This document shows, in pieces, positions 22,410-31,588 of a stretch of DNA of 64,000 nt (the stretch's first letter is position 1; the number at the start of each line of letters is the position of its first letter). This DNA is from Hofstenia miamia (taxonomy: Eukaryota; Xenacoelomorpha; Acoela): assembly GCA_004352715.1 (NCBI GenBank), contig SCFE01000097.1:1726351-1790350 (forward strand), read 5' to 3'. A program made the translations under genes and the position numbers. The notes beneath the pieces were generated by a model. The model saw only the letters and a program-made list of their open reading frames with translations, ran no database searches and was not told the DNA's origin.

Positions 22410-25400
22410 CTACATTCTAGTAATTGTGTAATTGCTATTATAGAATTTGTACCCTGTCCAAGATCTTCCTGAGATGAATTTTTGCTTAAGAATAAATCGT
22501 TTCACACTAATTCGGAATTCTTTCAGTTTTGTAATATGCTTAATTTCGTTAGGTAGATTATTCCATTGCCTTGTGGCTACGTTTAAAAATGAATTTTCTT
22601 TGACTTTACGTCTGAACCTAGTGACAACATATTTCTTAGACCGTCTATTGAAAGTTTTCTTGAATTCAGGGAGATTTATCTTATCATAAGGCGGAATTTC
22701 GTTAGCAGCTTTGAAAAATAATGTAGCAATATTGATTTGTATTAATTGTTGAGGAGAAGGACACGTTTCCAAAATATAATTTTTGGTGTTACTAGAATTT
22801 CTTTTGCAAACATTTAAAGCCCATTTATATTGCAGCTGAAGTTTATTTATCAATGATGTGCTCAAATTTGAAAATAGTACACTCCCGTAATTTAGGTGGC
22901 TCATAACAAATGCGTGGAATAGCTGAATTATTGCATGAGGAGGTAATAGGTCAGCAACCTGAGAAATAGTTCTTATGCCAGCAGCAATTTTTTTCTGTGT
23001 AGATTTAATGTGCTCGGAAAAAGAAAGTTTTGAGTCAATTATTATTCCTAAATATTTGAAAGTATCACTTGTAGAAATAATTGCATTTTTTATAGTCAAA
23101 TTTTTATTTGTATGCAAGTTATTGTTGAAAAAGGGGTTCATTATACAAAATTGCGTTTTCTCGGCATTAATGCGTAATTTGTGCATAGCGAAATAATGGC
23201 TTAGTGACTGGCAGTTGGATTCCACTTTTTTTATTGCAACATCTAATGACTTGTTGGCGGAAAATATACAGGTATCGTCTGCATATTGTATAAGATTGCA
23301 ATTAGTATAAAAGTCCATATCATTGACATAGATATTAAACAGAAGAGGTCCAAGAATGGTTCCTTGCGGAACACCTTTTTCAATATACAGCCAGTCTGAA
23401 AGTACTGAGTTGATTTTAACTCGTTGTTTCCTATTACTTAAGAAACTCGCAATTAAACTAGTACTATCGAGGGAGAATCCCATACGTTTTAGTTTTTTTA
23501 TTAGTATGTCATGGTCGATTGAATCAAATGCCTTAGAGAGATCTAAGCATGCAATAGCAACATATTGTTGATCATCCAATGAATTTCGCCAGTTCTCTGT
23601 TGCCTGGATAAGTGCATCATTCGTTGAAAAACTTCTTCTAAATCCAAATTGGGTTGCAGAGAGCCGATTATGTTTTTTAATATGCTCGAACATTTGATTG
23701 AATATTAGTCTTTCAAAAACTTTACTTATTGGGGTCGTGATTGAAATAGGCCTATAATTTAGTGGGCATGTTTCATCATTTTTTTTGTAAAGCGGAGTAA
23801 CATGTGCTTCTTTTAAGCAGTCTGGGAATGTTTTGGATTTAATGCATTCATTAAAAATGTAGTTAAGAGGAATATTAATTAAGTGTGCGATTTCCTTAAG
23901 TATCCATGTGGGAATGTTTGACGGCCCACTGGATTTGCCGGATTTTAATTTATTTAAGGCTTTGAGCATTTCATAACTAGTCGTAAATCTAAAGGTAAAA
24001 TCGTGTGCATAAAGCTTTTCATTTTCAATATATTTTACATTATCCCCAGAATAGTTGCCCAAATTTACGAATGATTTGTTTAAAATATTGGAGATGTGAT
24101 AAGGATCCTTCTGCAATTTGCCATAGTCGTCTGTTATAGCTATGATCTTATTGGTGACACGTTTATTGCGATTTGTCAGATTATGAATAAAACTCCATTT
24201 AGATTTTTGGGATAGCATTCCATTATATTCTTTTTTTATGTACGTATTATAGGCCTTACGATTTGCTATGTTACAGATGTTTCTAGCTCTCTTGTAGCGG
24301 TTAAAATTTCCTTCACATTGGTTATTTAAGAAATTTTTATATGCTTGATTTTTCGCACGAATGAGTGTTTTACAGTCGTCGGTAATCCACTCCTTAGAAT
24401 TTTTTGAGTTATCTTTTGCTTTAGAGTTATTAGGATTTAATAAAACACGTTGTTCAGGGCAATATAAGTTGACATAATATTCAAGAATTTTTAAAAGCTT
24501 ACTCATCATTGCATTGGGTTCGGTTGCTGTATAAACACATTGCCAGTTCTGATTTGAAAGTGCTAATTTTAGATTATTTAGATTATCCTTATTTCGAATA
24601 CGGGTTGTAATCCATGTTTTCGATGTGTTTTCACTAGTCTTAGGTACACTGATTGATATTATGCAATGATCTGAGAAAGGGCATTCCGTTGAGTAAAATT
24701 TAAAATTAAAATCAGATATTTCGGATGTAATGATGTAGTCGATTATTGTCTGAGAGTTATGAGTAAGTCTAGTGGGAATTTTCGTGTTTGCAGACTTCAA
24801 ATTATACGCATTTAGTAAAGAATCTAATTTTGATTTTTCAGAGCCGACAAGATAGTTAATATTCCAATCTCCGAGCAAGAGAACATCCTTATTTTCAGCA
24901 CAAGCGATGGATAATTCAGTTTCCATTTGTTTGATAAATTCTGTCAAATACTTTTTTGAAGGGCAATATGACACATTGAGTAATTGCTTTTTGTAATGGG
25001 AGGTTCTAATTGGATTATTTAATTCAATCCATAAACTTTCAAATTTAGAATTACAATTTGCGATATTATGTCGGAATTTTGGATTATATATTTTGGGAAC
25101 AAGGAATAAGACACCGCCACCTTTGACCTTTTCTAAGAAATTATTTAAAGCTCTATCCCTACGAAATAATTTGTAAATCGAACTATCAAATGACCAATTT
25201 GAATCAGGGTCATCGTTACACAACCAAGTTTCTGAAATTCCTATGATAGTTTCATTTTGGAAATTTGCCATAAACTGTCTAAATTGGTGGTATTTAGCAG
25301 CTAGATTCTGAAAATTAATGTGGATATAATTAATCGAATTACTGGTGTTTAGTTTTGAGGCAAATGCTTCATAAAAAATGTTAGGACCCGGGTTTTTTTC

Positions 25401-25556
25401 TATTCCCTGTGAAGAGAGAAGATAAAATAATATCAAGGCATAGAAGAGGCATTTTTTAAAGCTTAACATAATAAGAGTCAATTTCATTTCGGTTAGATGT
25501 AGACGTATTCTTAACCTGGATTTTACAATTACTTTATATAGTAAATTAATATGCAT
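22410..25556 (-). CDS. LINE ORF2: APE endonuclease and reverse transcriptase
   Basis: It is an intact 1048-residue frame. Residues ~75-310 form an apurinic-type endonuclease (HINFQNLAAKYHQF, GISETWL with the catalytic Glu, LLLGDWNINYL, SDHCIISI). Residues ~550-830 form the reverse transcriptase: YRPISITTPISKVFERLI, FGFRRSFSTNDAL, LDLSKAFDSIDHD with the first Asp at ~672, GVPQGTILGPLLF at ~728 and YADD at 758-761. The C-terminus ends in the WNNLPNEIK and SGRSWTGYKF blocks. Its role is target-primed reverse transcription. A hydrophobic stretch and a 2A-like motif precede the endonuclease. The start ATG overlaps the ORF1 stop. All catalytic motifs look intact, so it may be recently active. Confidence 0.9.
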   Translation of the reverse strand: MHINLLYKVIVKSRLRIRLHLTEMKLTLIMLSFKKCLFYALILFYLLSSQGIEKNPGPNIFYEAFASKLNTSNSINYIHINFQNLAAKYHQFRQFMANFQNETIIGISETWLCNDDPDSNWSFDSSIYKLFRRDRALNNFLEKVKGGGVLFLVPKIYNPKFRHNIANCNSKFESLWIELNNPIRTSHYKKQLLNVSYCPSKKYLTEFIKQMETELSIACAENKDVLLLGDWNINYLVGSEKSKLDSLLNAYNLKSANTKIPTRLTHNSQTIIDYIITSEISDFNFKFYSTECPFSDHCIISISVPKTSENTSKTWITTRIRNKDNLNNLKLALSNQNWQCVYTATEPNAMMSKLLKILEYYVNLYCPEQRVLLNPNNSKAKDNSKNSKEWITDDCKTLIRAKNQAYKNFLNNQCEGNFNRYKRARNICNIANRKAYNTYIKKEYNGMLSQKSKWSFIHNLTNRNKRVTNKIIAITDDYGKLQKDPYHISNILNKSFVNLGNYSGDNVKYIENEKLYAHDFTFRFTTSYEMLKALNKLKSGKSSGPSNIPTWILKEIAHLINIPLNYIFNECIKSKTFPDCLKEAHVTPLYKKNDETCPLNYRPISITTPISKVFERLIFNQMFEHIKKHNRLSATQFGFRRSFSTNDALIQATENWRNSLDDQQYVAIACLDLSKAFDSIDHDILIKKLKRMGFSLDSTSLIASFLSNRKQRVKINSVLSDWLYIEKGVPQGTILGPLLFNIYVNDMDFYTNCNLIQYADDTCIFSANKSLDVAIKKVESNCQSLSHYFAMHKLRINAEKTQFCIMNPFFNNNLHTNKNLTIKNAIISTSDTFKYLGIIIDSKLSFSEHIKSTQKKIAAGIRTISQVADLLPPHAIIQLFHAFVMSHLNYGSVLFSNLSTSLINKLQLQYKWALNVCKRNSSNTKNYILETCPSPQQLIQINIATLFFKAANEIPPYDKINLPEFKKTFNRRSKKYVVTRFRRKVKENSFLNVATRQWNNLPNEIKHITKLKEFRISVKRFILKQKFISGRSWTGYKFYNSNYTITRM
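25383..25406 (-). other. 2A-like motif in LINE ORF2
   Basis: Residues 51-58 of ORF2 read GIEKNPGP, preceded by the hydrophobic segment CLFYALILFYLLSSQ. The known ribosome-skipping 2A consensus is D(V/I)ExNPGP; here the leading Asp is Gly. 2A-like sequences at this place are known in other CR1/L2-type LINEs. Whether this variant works is unknown. Confidence 0.6.
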
Positions 25557-26754
25557 TATTAGATAAAACTAGTAAATTTCTTAACTGTGAAATTTCACTT
25601 GGTGATAACTGCGGTGGTAAAGCGGCAACTTCTGAGTATAAGCGAGCGTACGTCGGTGATTTTTGTTGCGTTTGATTAATTAGAAAGTGGCGATAATTAG
25701 GCGGTGTATAAAAGGAACGGTTCGCGCTTTGAGGTTTGTGAAACGAAGCTCGTCCGGATCGAGGGGCACCAAAGAATTCTTTGATTAGTTTTGCAAGAGT
25801 TGCATAACCAGCCTTCGAAAAGTGAATGTTGTCGCGTGCGAATAGCCTTGGGTTCGGCAGGGCATTCAAAATAAAAGAGCTGCAGTTCGGGAAAACAAAG
25901 TATCCTAGTGATTTGGAGTTTTGGTGCAGAAGAGTGTTCAGTTCGAATGCTTTACTGTTGAGGTGGTGATTGAATACAAATGGCGCAAGTTCTCCAAGAA
26001 ATACTTTTGCATTTTCAAAAGTAGTCTTAACAGCTTCAATTAAATTTGTATACTTTTCTGTAAAATTCGATTTATTCTGCATTATATCATTACGACCAAT
26101 TGTAATGAGAATTTTCTTGACGAACGTTTCTTTCGGGTACTGCTTAATAACGCGTGTGAGTTCCTCAATTGTAGCCCCTGAGTAAGAGTGGACAGTGACT
26201 TTGTGATTATTGATGAGGTGGTTAGCTCTAAGGTTTCTATACATTGACGATCCTAAGATTAAGAAGTCGGTGTGAGGCTTAATAGTTAGTGGCTTGAGGT
26301 TTCTGGTAACACGATCTAATTGTGGAGCTTGTGATGTAACGGCGTTATTAACATCAGGATGGGACTGGGTTGTGATGTCGGCGAGTGATTTGTCTCTTTC
26401 TTCGTCAGCAATGAATTTCCTTAGTAATTCATGAATAAGGAGTAGTTCGGACTTATCAAGTTGTAGAAAGGGGGCAACAAGTTCGCTGTGATTTGGGGAA
26501 GGCGATAGTGAGGAATTCGTAAATGTTTTGAGAAAGGAGCACGCGTGAGCATCGACTGCTCTGTGAGAAATCATCGCGGCCAATATAATTTCGATTACTT
26601 TTAAATTTTTTGGGATGATTGGTTTTAAAATTTTGATGTCATAATTTAATCCATATTTTCTTAGGTGTTCTGATATCGTTGACTTTGTTTCGTGTTCTTT
26701 TATTCTTCTGCTTAGTTGGCTATATCCAATATAGTCCTCACCACACAGGTGCAA
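25546..26754 (-). CDS. LINE ORF1 (SGNH esterase) with a Penelope GIY-YIG start
   Basis: The open frame is 402 residues. Residues ~160-330 form an SGNH/GDSL-type esterase: FLILGSSMYRNL with the nucleophile Ser (~169-170), ILITIGRNDI (~215-224) and RDNIHFSKAGYATL with the Asp-His pair (~308-311). Such esterases are known in ORF1 proteins of CR1-type LINEs. Residues ~100-125 look helical and may oligomerise. Residues 1-60 are different: CGEDYIGYSQLSRRIKEH and STISEHLRKYGLNY are a GIY-YIG endonuclease as in Penelope-like elements, and belong in frame with the element upstream. The true ORF1 start may be Met61 (26574). The 11-base overlap with ORF2 suggests coupled translation. Confidence 0.75.
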   Translation of the reverse strand: MHLCGEDYIGYSQLSRRIKEHETKSTISEHLRKYGLNYDIKILKPIIPKNLKVIEIILAAMISHRAVDAHACSFLKTFTNSSLSPSPNHSELVAPFLQLDKSELLLIHELLRKFIADEERDKSLADITTQSHPDVNNAVTSQAPQLDRVTRNLKPLTIKPHTDFLILGSSMYRNLRANHLINNHKVTVHSYSGATIEELTRVIKQYPKETFVKKILITIGRNDIMQNKSNFTEKYTNLIEAVKTTFENAKVFLGELAPFVFNHHLNSKAFELNTLLHQNSKSLGYFVFPNCSSFILNALPNPRLFARDNIHFSKAGYATLAKLIKEFFGAPRSGRASFHKPQSANRSFYTPPNYRHFLINQTQQKSPTYARLYSEVAALPPQLSPSEISQLRNLLVLSNNAY

Positions 26755-28130
26755 TTCATTTTATAGATAACATTGGACTTATCGGATATCTTTGTCATTG
26801 ATTTTTATTCTAGGTTTTAAATAAGCTTTCGTGCTGAATAAACAAATCTTACATTTTCTTTTATATAATTTATTCTTCGTATTTGATTAGTCATATGTGT
26901 TGTGTGCTTACCTCTACATTCAATCTTAAAAGTGCGTTCAAAATTATTCGACTTGTTCAATATTTCATCCATTGTTTCTTTAATAAATTTTTTAATAAAA
27001 TTACTTGGATATTCGTTCTTCAGACTCGACTTTAATTTGATTGTTTCTTGGTTTATGATGTCATAAGAAGTTGAAACGTCAATAATTCGATGTATTGCTT
27101 CTTTAATTAGTGCAATTCTGTATGCTACAGGTGAATTTGAATTGAAATTTAAAAGTAAACCAGTATCGGTTGGCTTTCTATAAATTCCTGTAACAAAGTC
27201 GTTTGCTGTTTTGTTAATGTTCACGTTTAGAAATTGAAATTATTGTTAATTTCTTTTTCTATTGTATATTTTATGTTGTCATGTATTGTGTTTAGTTTTG
27301 TTAGTATCAATTTTGCATCTCCTTCATTATCTACAATAGCACGTATATCGTCTATATATTTTGCATAAAAATGAAATTTAATGCATAATGTTTCTCAATA
27401 AAGTTTAAATAGATGTTAGCTAGGGTTGGGCTTAAGGAATTACTCATAGCTAAACTATCTTTCAGCAAGTAAAGTTCTTCCTTAAATTCCATTAATGAAT
27501 TTTTCGTAATTTAGATCGTAAATCGTTATGTCTTTGCTTTTTAAAATTTCTATTGCTATGTTTATTGCTTTTTCTAGAGGAACATTGGTGTATAAACTTT
27601 TGATGTCGTATGATACCATAAACTTACGCGAATTTTGTTTAATAATATTATCAGAAAACGTTTTTGAATTCCTGTATATTTTTGCTTCTCTGGTAATTTG
27701 CATAATATATCATTTAGATTGTCGGATAGTTTTTTATTTAACGAGCCACCTGAACTTACAATAGGACCAAGTGGTATTTCTTTTTTGTGGATCTTTGCGA
27801 GACCATATACTTTTGAAGCATAACCACCAGTTGATTTGCAGTTTTTATATAATTCTTTTCATTTGTTTTTTTAATAGTAGCAATTTTGCATTAAATTTGT
27901 TTTCATAGACAATTGCAACACAGTTTTTGTATTTCCTTTTGCTGCTATCTTCTCAAACTCTTCACCATTTAAAATGTCTAACATTTTATTTTTGGAGTCG
28001 TCATTATTAATGATTGCAATTCTAATTCCTTTATCATAAGGTATAGCTTTTAGATTTTTTTATTCAAAAAATCTTTCAATTTTTTAAAATTTCTATCAGT
28101 TTTTCTATTTAGAGGACTATGTATATATTT
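26575..28130 (-). pseudogene. Penelope-like element: reverse transcriptase and GIY-YIG
   Basis: Minus-strand blocks appear in the order of a Penelope-like retroelement: FDKGIRIAIINNDDSKNKML, YGLAKIHKKEIPLGPIVSS, FMVSYDIKSLYTNVPLEKAI (27623-27560), SNSLSPTLANIYLNFIE, FYAKYIDDIRAIVDNEGD with the catalytic Asp pair, GIYRKPTDTGLLLNF (27224-26817 block), then SNVIYKMNC and the GIY-YIG domain at 26754-26575. Stops near 26817 and a one-base frameshift at about 26748 separate the RT from the GIY-YIG part. This family uses GIY-YIG in place of the APE endonuclease of LINEs. Confidence 0.85.
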
Positions 28131-28449
28131 TTTTCAACTTAATTAACAGGAATATTAGTATATTCCATGTCTATTTTACATTTTATACAAAAATAGCAAA
28201 ATATATGTCGGAAATACAATTTTATGCTGATAAAATGTCGTTTTGTGATTTTGAGCAGTCCTGACCGGCAGATACTATGTACATTGGGGATTAGAGCTAA
28301 AATATTTCACTAAACAAATTGTGATCGGTGAAGTCAATTTAAGGGTGACCAAATCCGGTCCGTGGCCGATCCGAACTGGTCCAGTGGTCAATACCTACTG
28401 GCATCCACCTAACTAAAGAGTAAATAGTTTACTAATTTCGATTTATTGT
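28131..28449. other. no gene recognised
   Basis: Sequence between the Penelope-like element and the 3' end of the next LINE. It could include Penelope 5' sequence. Confidence 0.4.
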
Positions 28450-30190
28450 ATAGTCATTATTATAAAATTTAAATCCTTTCCATGCTCTACCTGATATAAA
28501 CTTTTGTTTGAGAATTAATGATTTTAATTCTTTCTTGATTTTTTAAGGTTGTCTATTATTTTCATTTCTTTTGGCAATATATTCCAGTTATAAATTGCAG
28601 TATTAATAAAGGATTGAATAATGCTATTTTTATTAAATTTAACACGTGAATAGTTTTTTGATCGTTTATTTTGCTCAGACAGTCAATCGAAAATGAGAAT
28701 GATATCTCGTTGTAGGGTGGAATTTTGTTTATGAATTTAAAGAAATAAATAATAATATTGTAAATAATTAACTCTTGTGGGAAAAGAATAGATTTAGTAA
28801 TATATTCTTTTGTTTTAGAATATTTTTTATTACAAACATTTACTGCCCATTTTAAGTGAACTCGAAGCTTTTTTATCATTAGGCTGTTTACATTAGTATA
28901 TAAGATATTAGGCGCATAGTTTAAATTACTCATAACAAATGCATGAAACATTTGAATTACTGCAATTGGGGGGTAACTGTTGGGAAACATGGGATATCTT
29001 TCTAATACCTATAGCCATTTTTTTTAATAATAGTATTTATTTGCGACGTGAAATTAAGCTTTGAATCTATTATTACTCCTAGATATTTAAACTTTTTAGC
29101 AGGTATAACAGATGAATTATTGAAATTAATTGAATAGTCAGAGATGTCAGTTTTTTTGTTTTTTTCTAAAAGTTTGCAGTATGCAAAATTCAATTTTTTC
29201 GTGTCAATACGTAATCTATGTATGCTAAAATAATTACTCAATTTTATACAATTCGATTCAATAACTTACAGGTTTATCTAAGCATTTATTTCCACAGTAA
29301 ATAGATGTATCATCGGCGTTTTGTGTTATTTCGCAGTCAGAAATTTCCTTCATGTCATTCACATAAATATTAAAAAGCAGGGGACCTAGTATGATTCTGT
29401 GAGGTACACCATTATTGACAGACAACCAATTTGAAAAAGTATCATTGAATTTAACTAGCTGAAGTCTATTAGTTAAGTAATTAGATATAAAGTGAGCACT
29501 GTTATAAGAAAACCCAATATTTTTTAATTTTCTTATTAATATCTCATGGTTAATAGATCGAATGCTTTTGAGAGGTCAAGACAGGTAATAGCAACAAATT
29601 TATTAGAGTATAATAGTGCTCTCCATTTTTCTGTCGTTTGTATAAGTGCGTCTGATGTTGAGTAATTTTTCTGAAACTAAATTATGATTTGGACCATAGT
29701 TTATGATGACTTAAATGAAGTATATTTGTTCATGTAATAGTCTTTCAAATATTTTACTGATTGGTGATGTAATAGATACAGGTCGATAGTTTTGGGGCCA
29801 CTTTGAGTCGTATTTTTTGTAAATTGAAGTAATATGAGCCTGTTTCAAGAAATCGGGAAAAATATTCCATTTTAAGCATTCATTAAAGATATAATTTAAA
29901 GGTTCGGCAATATATTTCACACTGTTTTTTAGTAGCCATATTGGAATTTTCGAGGGGCCGCTTGACTTGTTTGATATTAGTTTCTTGATTGCTTTAATTA
30001 CTTCAAAACTTGTTATAAAGCGAAAACCAAATTCAGGGGTGTGCCTATTAGGAATTATTTCCTGGAATTTTGTTTGACGACCGTCATAATTACCTAGGTT
30101 TGCAAATGTTTGATTTAAATTATTGGAAATTTCAAAATCGGACACGTATTGATTTCTTTCGGGGTCTACAATTTTTCTATGGGAGAATAT
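28450..30190 (-). pseudogene. second CR1-like LINE ORF2, decayed
   Basis: Minus-strand blocks are collinear with the large LINE: NYDGRQTKFQEII, SSGPSKIPIWLLKNSVKYI and YRPVSITSPISKIFERLL (30145-29711), then the AFDS, palm and ADD region in broken frames (29700-29280), MSNYFSIHRLRIDTKKL and KYLGVIIDSKLNF (29241-29002), MFHAFVMSNLNYA (28990-28562) and finally SGRAWKGFKFYNND near 28450. It is 5'-truncated within the endonuclease-RT linker and full of frameshifts. It belongs to a different subfamily from the copy at 22410. Confidence 0.8.
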
Positions 30191-31083
30191 TTTGATTTGG
30201 TATAATTCGAGATTTCGTTAATCAAGGGTTAGAGTTAATATCTGGGCACCCTCATCCACAAGTCTATATTCATAGAAACGTTATGACCCACGACCAAGGG
30301 CGTAACTAGAATCTAATAGAAATCAAATCATTTATCTACTACATTTAATTAGACATTGTGTGAAAATGAAATATTCGTTTAAAATGTTGTGTGCTTTCAT
30401 CACAGTTGGAAACCGGTCAAAAGCTGTGACCCAAGACTCCACCCGACATTATTTAATTTTGCGAACCTTGACCTTACTAGATATATAAAAAACCCGTTTT
30501 CATCTCTGCCATAGAATAAATCACCGTCACACCTTTTCCAATGATATGTAATTCGTCGCCTTTTTCTGACACTTGATGCATCATTATTATTGCAGAGCAG
30601 CAAAAATGCAATGCACCTTGAGAACATTTATTTCACCTATTTCAGCAATACACAAACACAACATGTAAATAACTTCGAACAAATATTTTTTGAATTAGAA
30701 GAAATTTGTATTGGTAAAAAAGGAATGGTAGTTTCATAATTTTTTGGTTAAAGATCATTCTGTTAAATACACGTTCAAAAAGGCAGTCGAACTATAAACT
30801 CAACGACATGCAGATACTGAGGGAAATAACTAACAAAGTTCATACCGATTTTGAAATACAGGTGCCACATATTTTAAAGTCAGTGAAAAATAAATTTATT
30901 CAATCAATGTTTTAAATAGCTTAAAATTTGTCAAGTTATGTTTTATCCAATCTTTCCAAAGACCATTGTAAAGTAAAAATGTCACACGTCACATTTATGT
31001 GCTTATATTAGGAACAATAGATCTACACAGACGAAAAAAATAAACTAAAAAAACGAAAATGGATTAATAACTTCATTGCACAG
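30191..31083. other. no gene recognised
   Basis: AT-rich intergenic sequence between the LINE and the 3' end of MFSD11. A 75-residue minus-strand frame at 30400-30627 has no family features. Confidence 0.45.
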
Positions 31084-31089
31084 TTTATT
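31084..31089 (-). promoter_or_regulatory. MFSD11: candidate polyadenylation signal of MFSD11
   Basis: TTTATT on the plus strand reads AATAAA on the minus strand, about 110 bases after the MFSD11 stop codon. Confidence 0.5.
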
Positions 31090-31196
31090 CACTAAAGGTT
31101 AATGAAAGGAATAAACAAAATGTTCTCTTGCTAAAAATTAAATTAATTTGCCATCTATGCTATTCATAGATATATATGAATGAATAGAAAATCACA

Positions 31197-31588
31197 TTAT
31201 ACTGCTGAAACAGTTGAAATATATTTCAGGCTAATGACAAAGATAGAAACTAATGCACACATATTAAGACCAAGTATCAGACACACGTGAAATATGAGTG
31301 TAAAATAGTATGAATAAATGAAGCACAGAGCACATCCAATAGAATTGGTGAACTGGAAAAACGCTACTGCAGGGATGACATCCTTCTCATCGTAGTACTC
31401 AGCCAAGAAATAAAATAGCTGCGTTTCCAAACATGAATCACCTAATCCTAATAGAAATGCCCCAAATGCGGCCAAAAATACGTTAGGGGTTAGTTGAGAA
31501 ATTGAGAGACTGTAAGTTTCTTTAAGAGGAGCTAAGTTGGGAAGATTAATCAAAGCCACCATCACACCACCGCATGTAGCAAAAACAC
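31197..31588 (-). CDS. MFSD11: MFSD11 exon 6
   Basis: Acceptor is ctttag before 31588, phase 1. It encodes VFATCGGVMVALINLP, then FLLGLGDSCLETQLFYFLAE and the last membrane spans, ending STVSAV and TAA (31199-31197). Confidence 0.93.

Larger units (their letters stand above)
20945..26574 (-). mobile_element. CR1-like LINE with SGNH-esterase ORF1 and APE/RT ORF2
   Basis: It is read on the minus strand: ORF1, then ORF2, then a 3' end at 20945-20975 with AATAAAGATTG followed by repeated TCTTA. A short tandem-repeat tail in place of poly(A) is usual for CR1/L2-type LINEs. The esterase ORF1 also fits this clade. Most of the 3' third is present twice (21058-22281 and 22377-23601) because of a doubtful assembly join. 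The 5' border is unclear: ORF1 runs without a stop into Penelope sequence near 26574. Confidence 0.85.

Noticed and set aside
21128-23571. Plus-strand frames of 71-80 residues, seen twice
   Set aside because: Antisense shadows of the LINE ORF2, repeated because that region is duplicated.
30400-30627. 75-residue minus-strand frame downstream of MFSD11
   Set aside because: It does not match any MFSD11 exon and shows no family motif.
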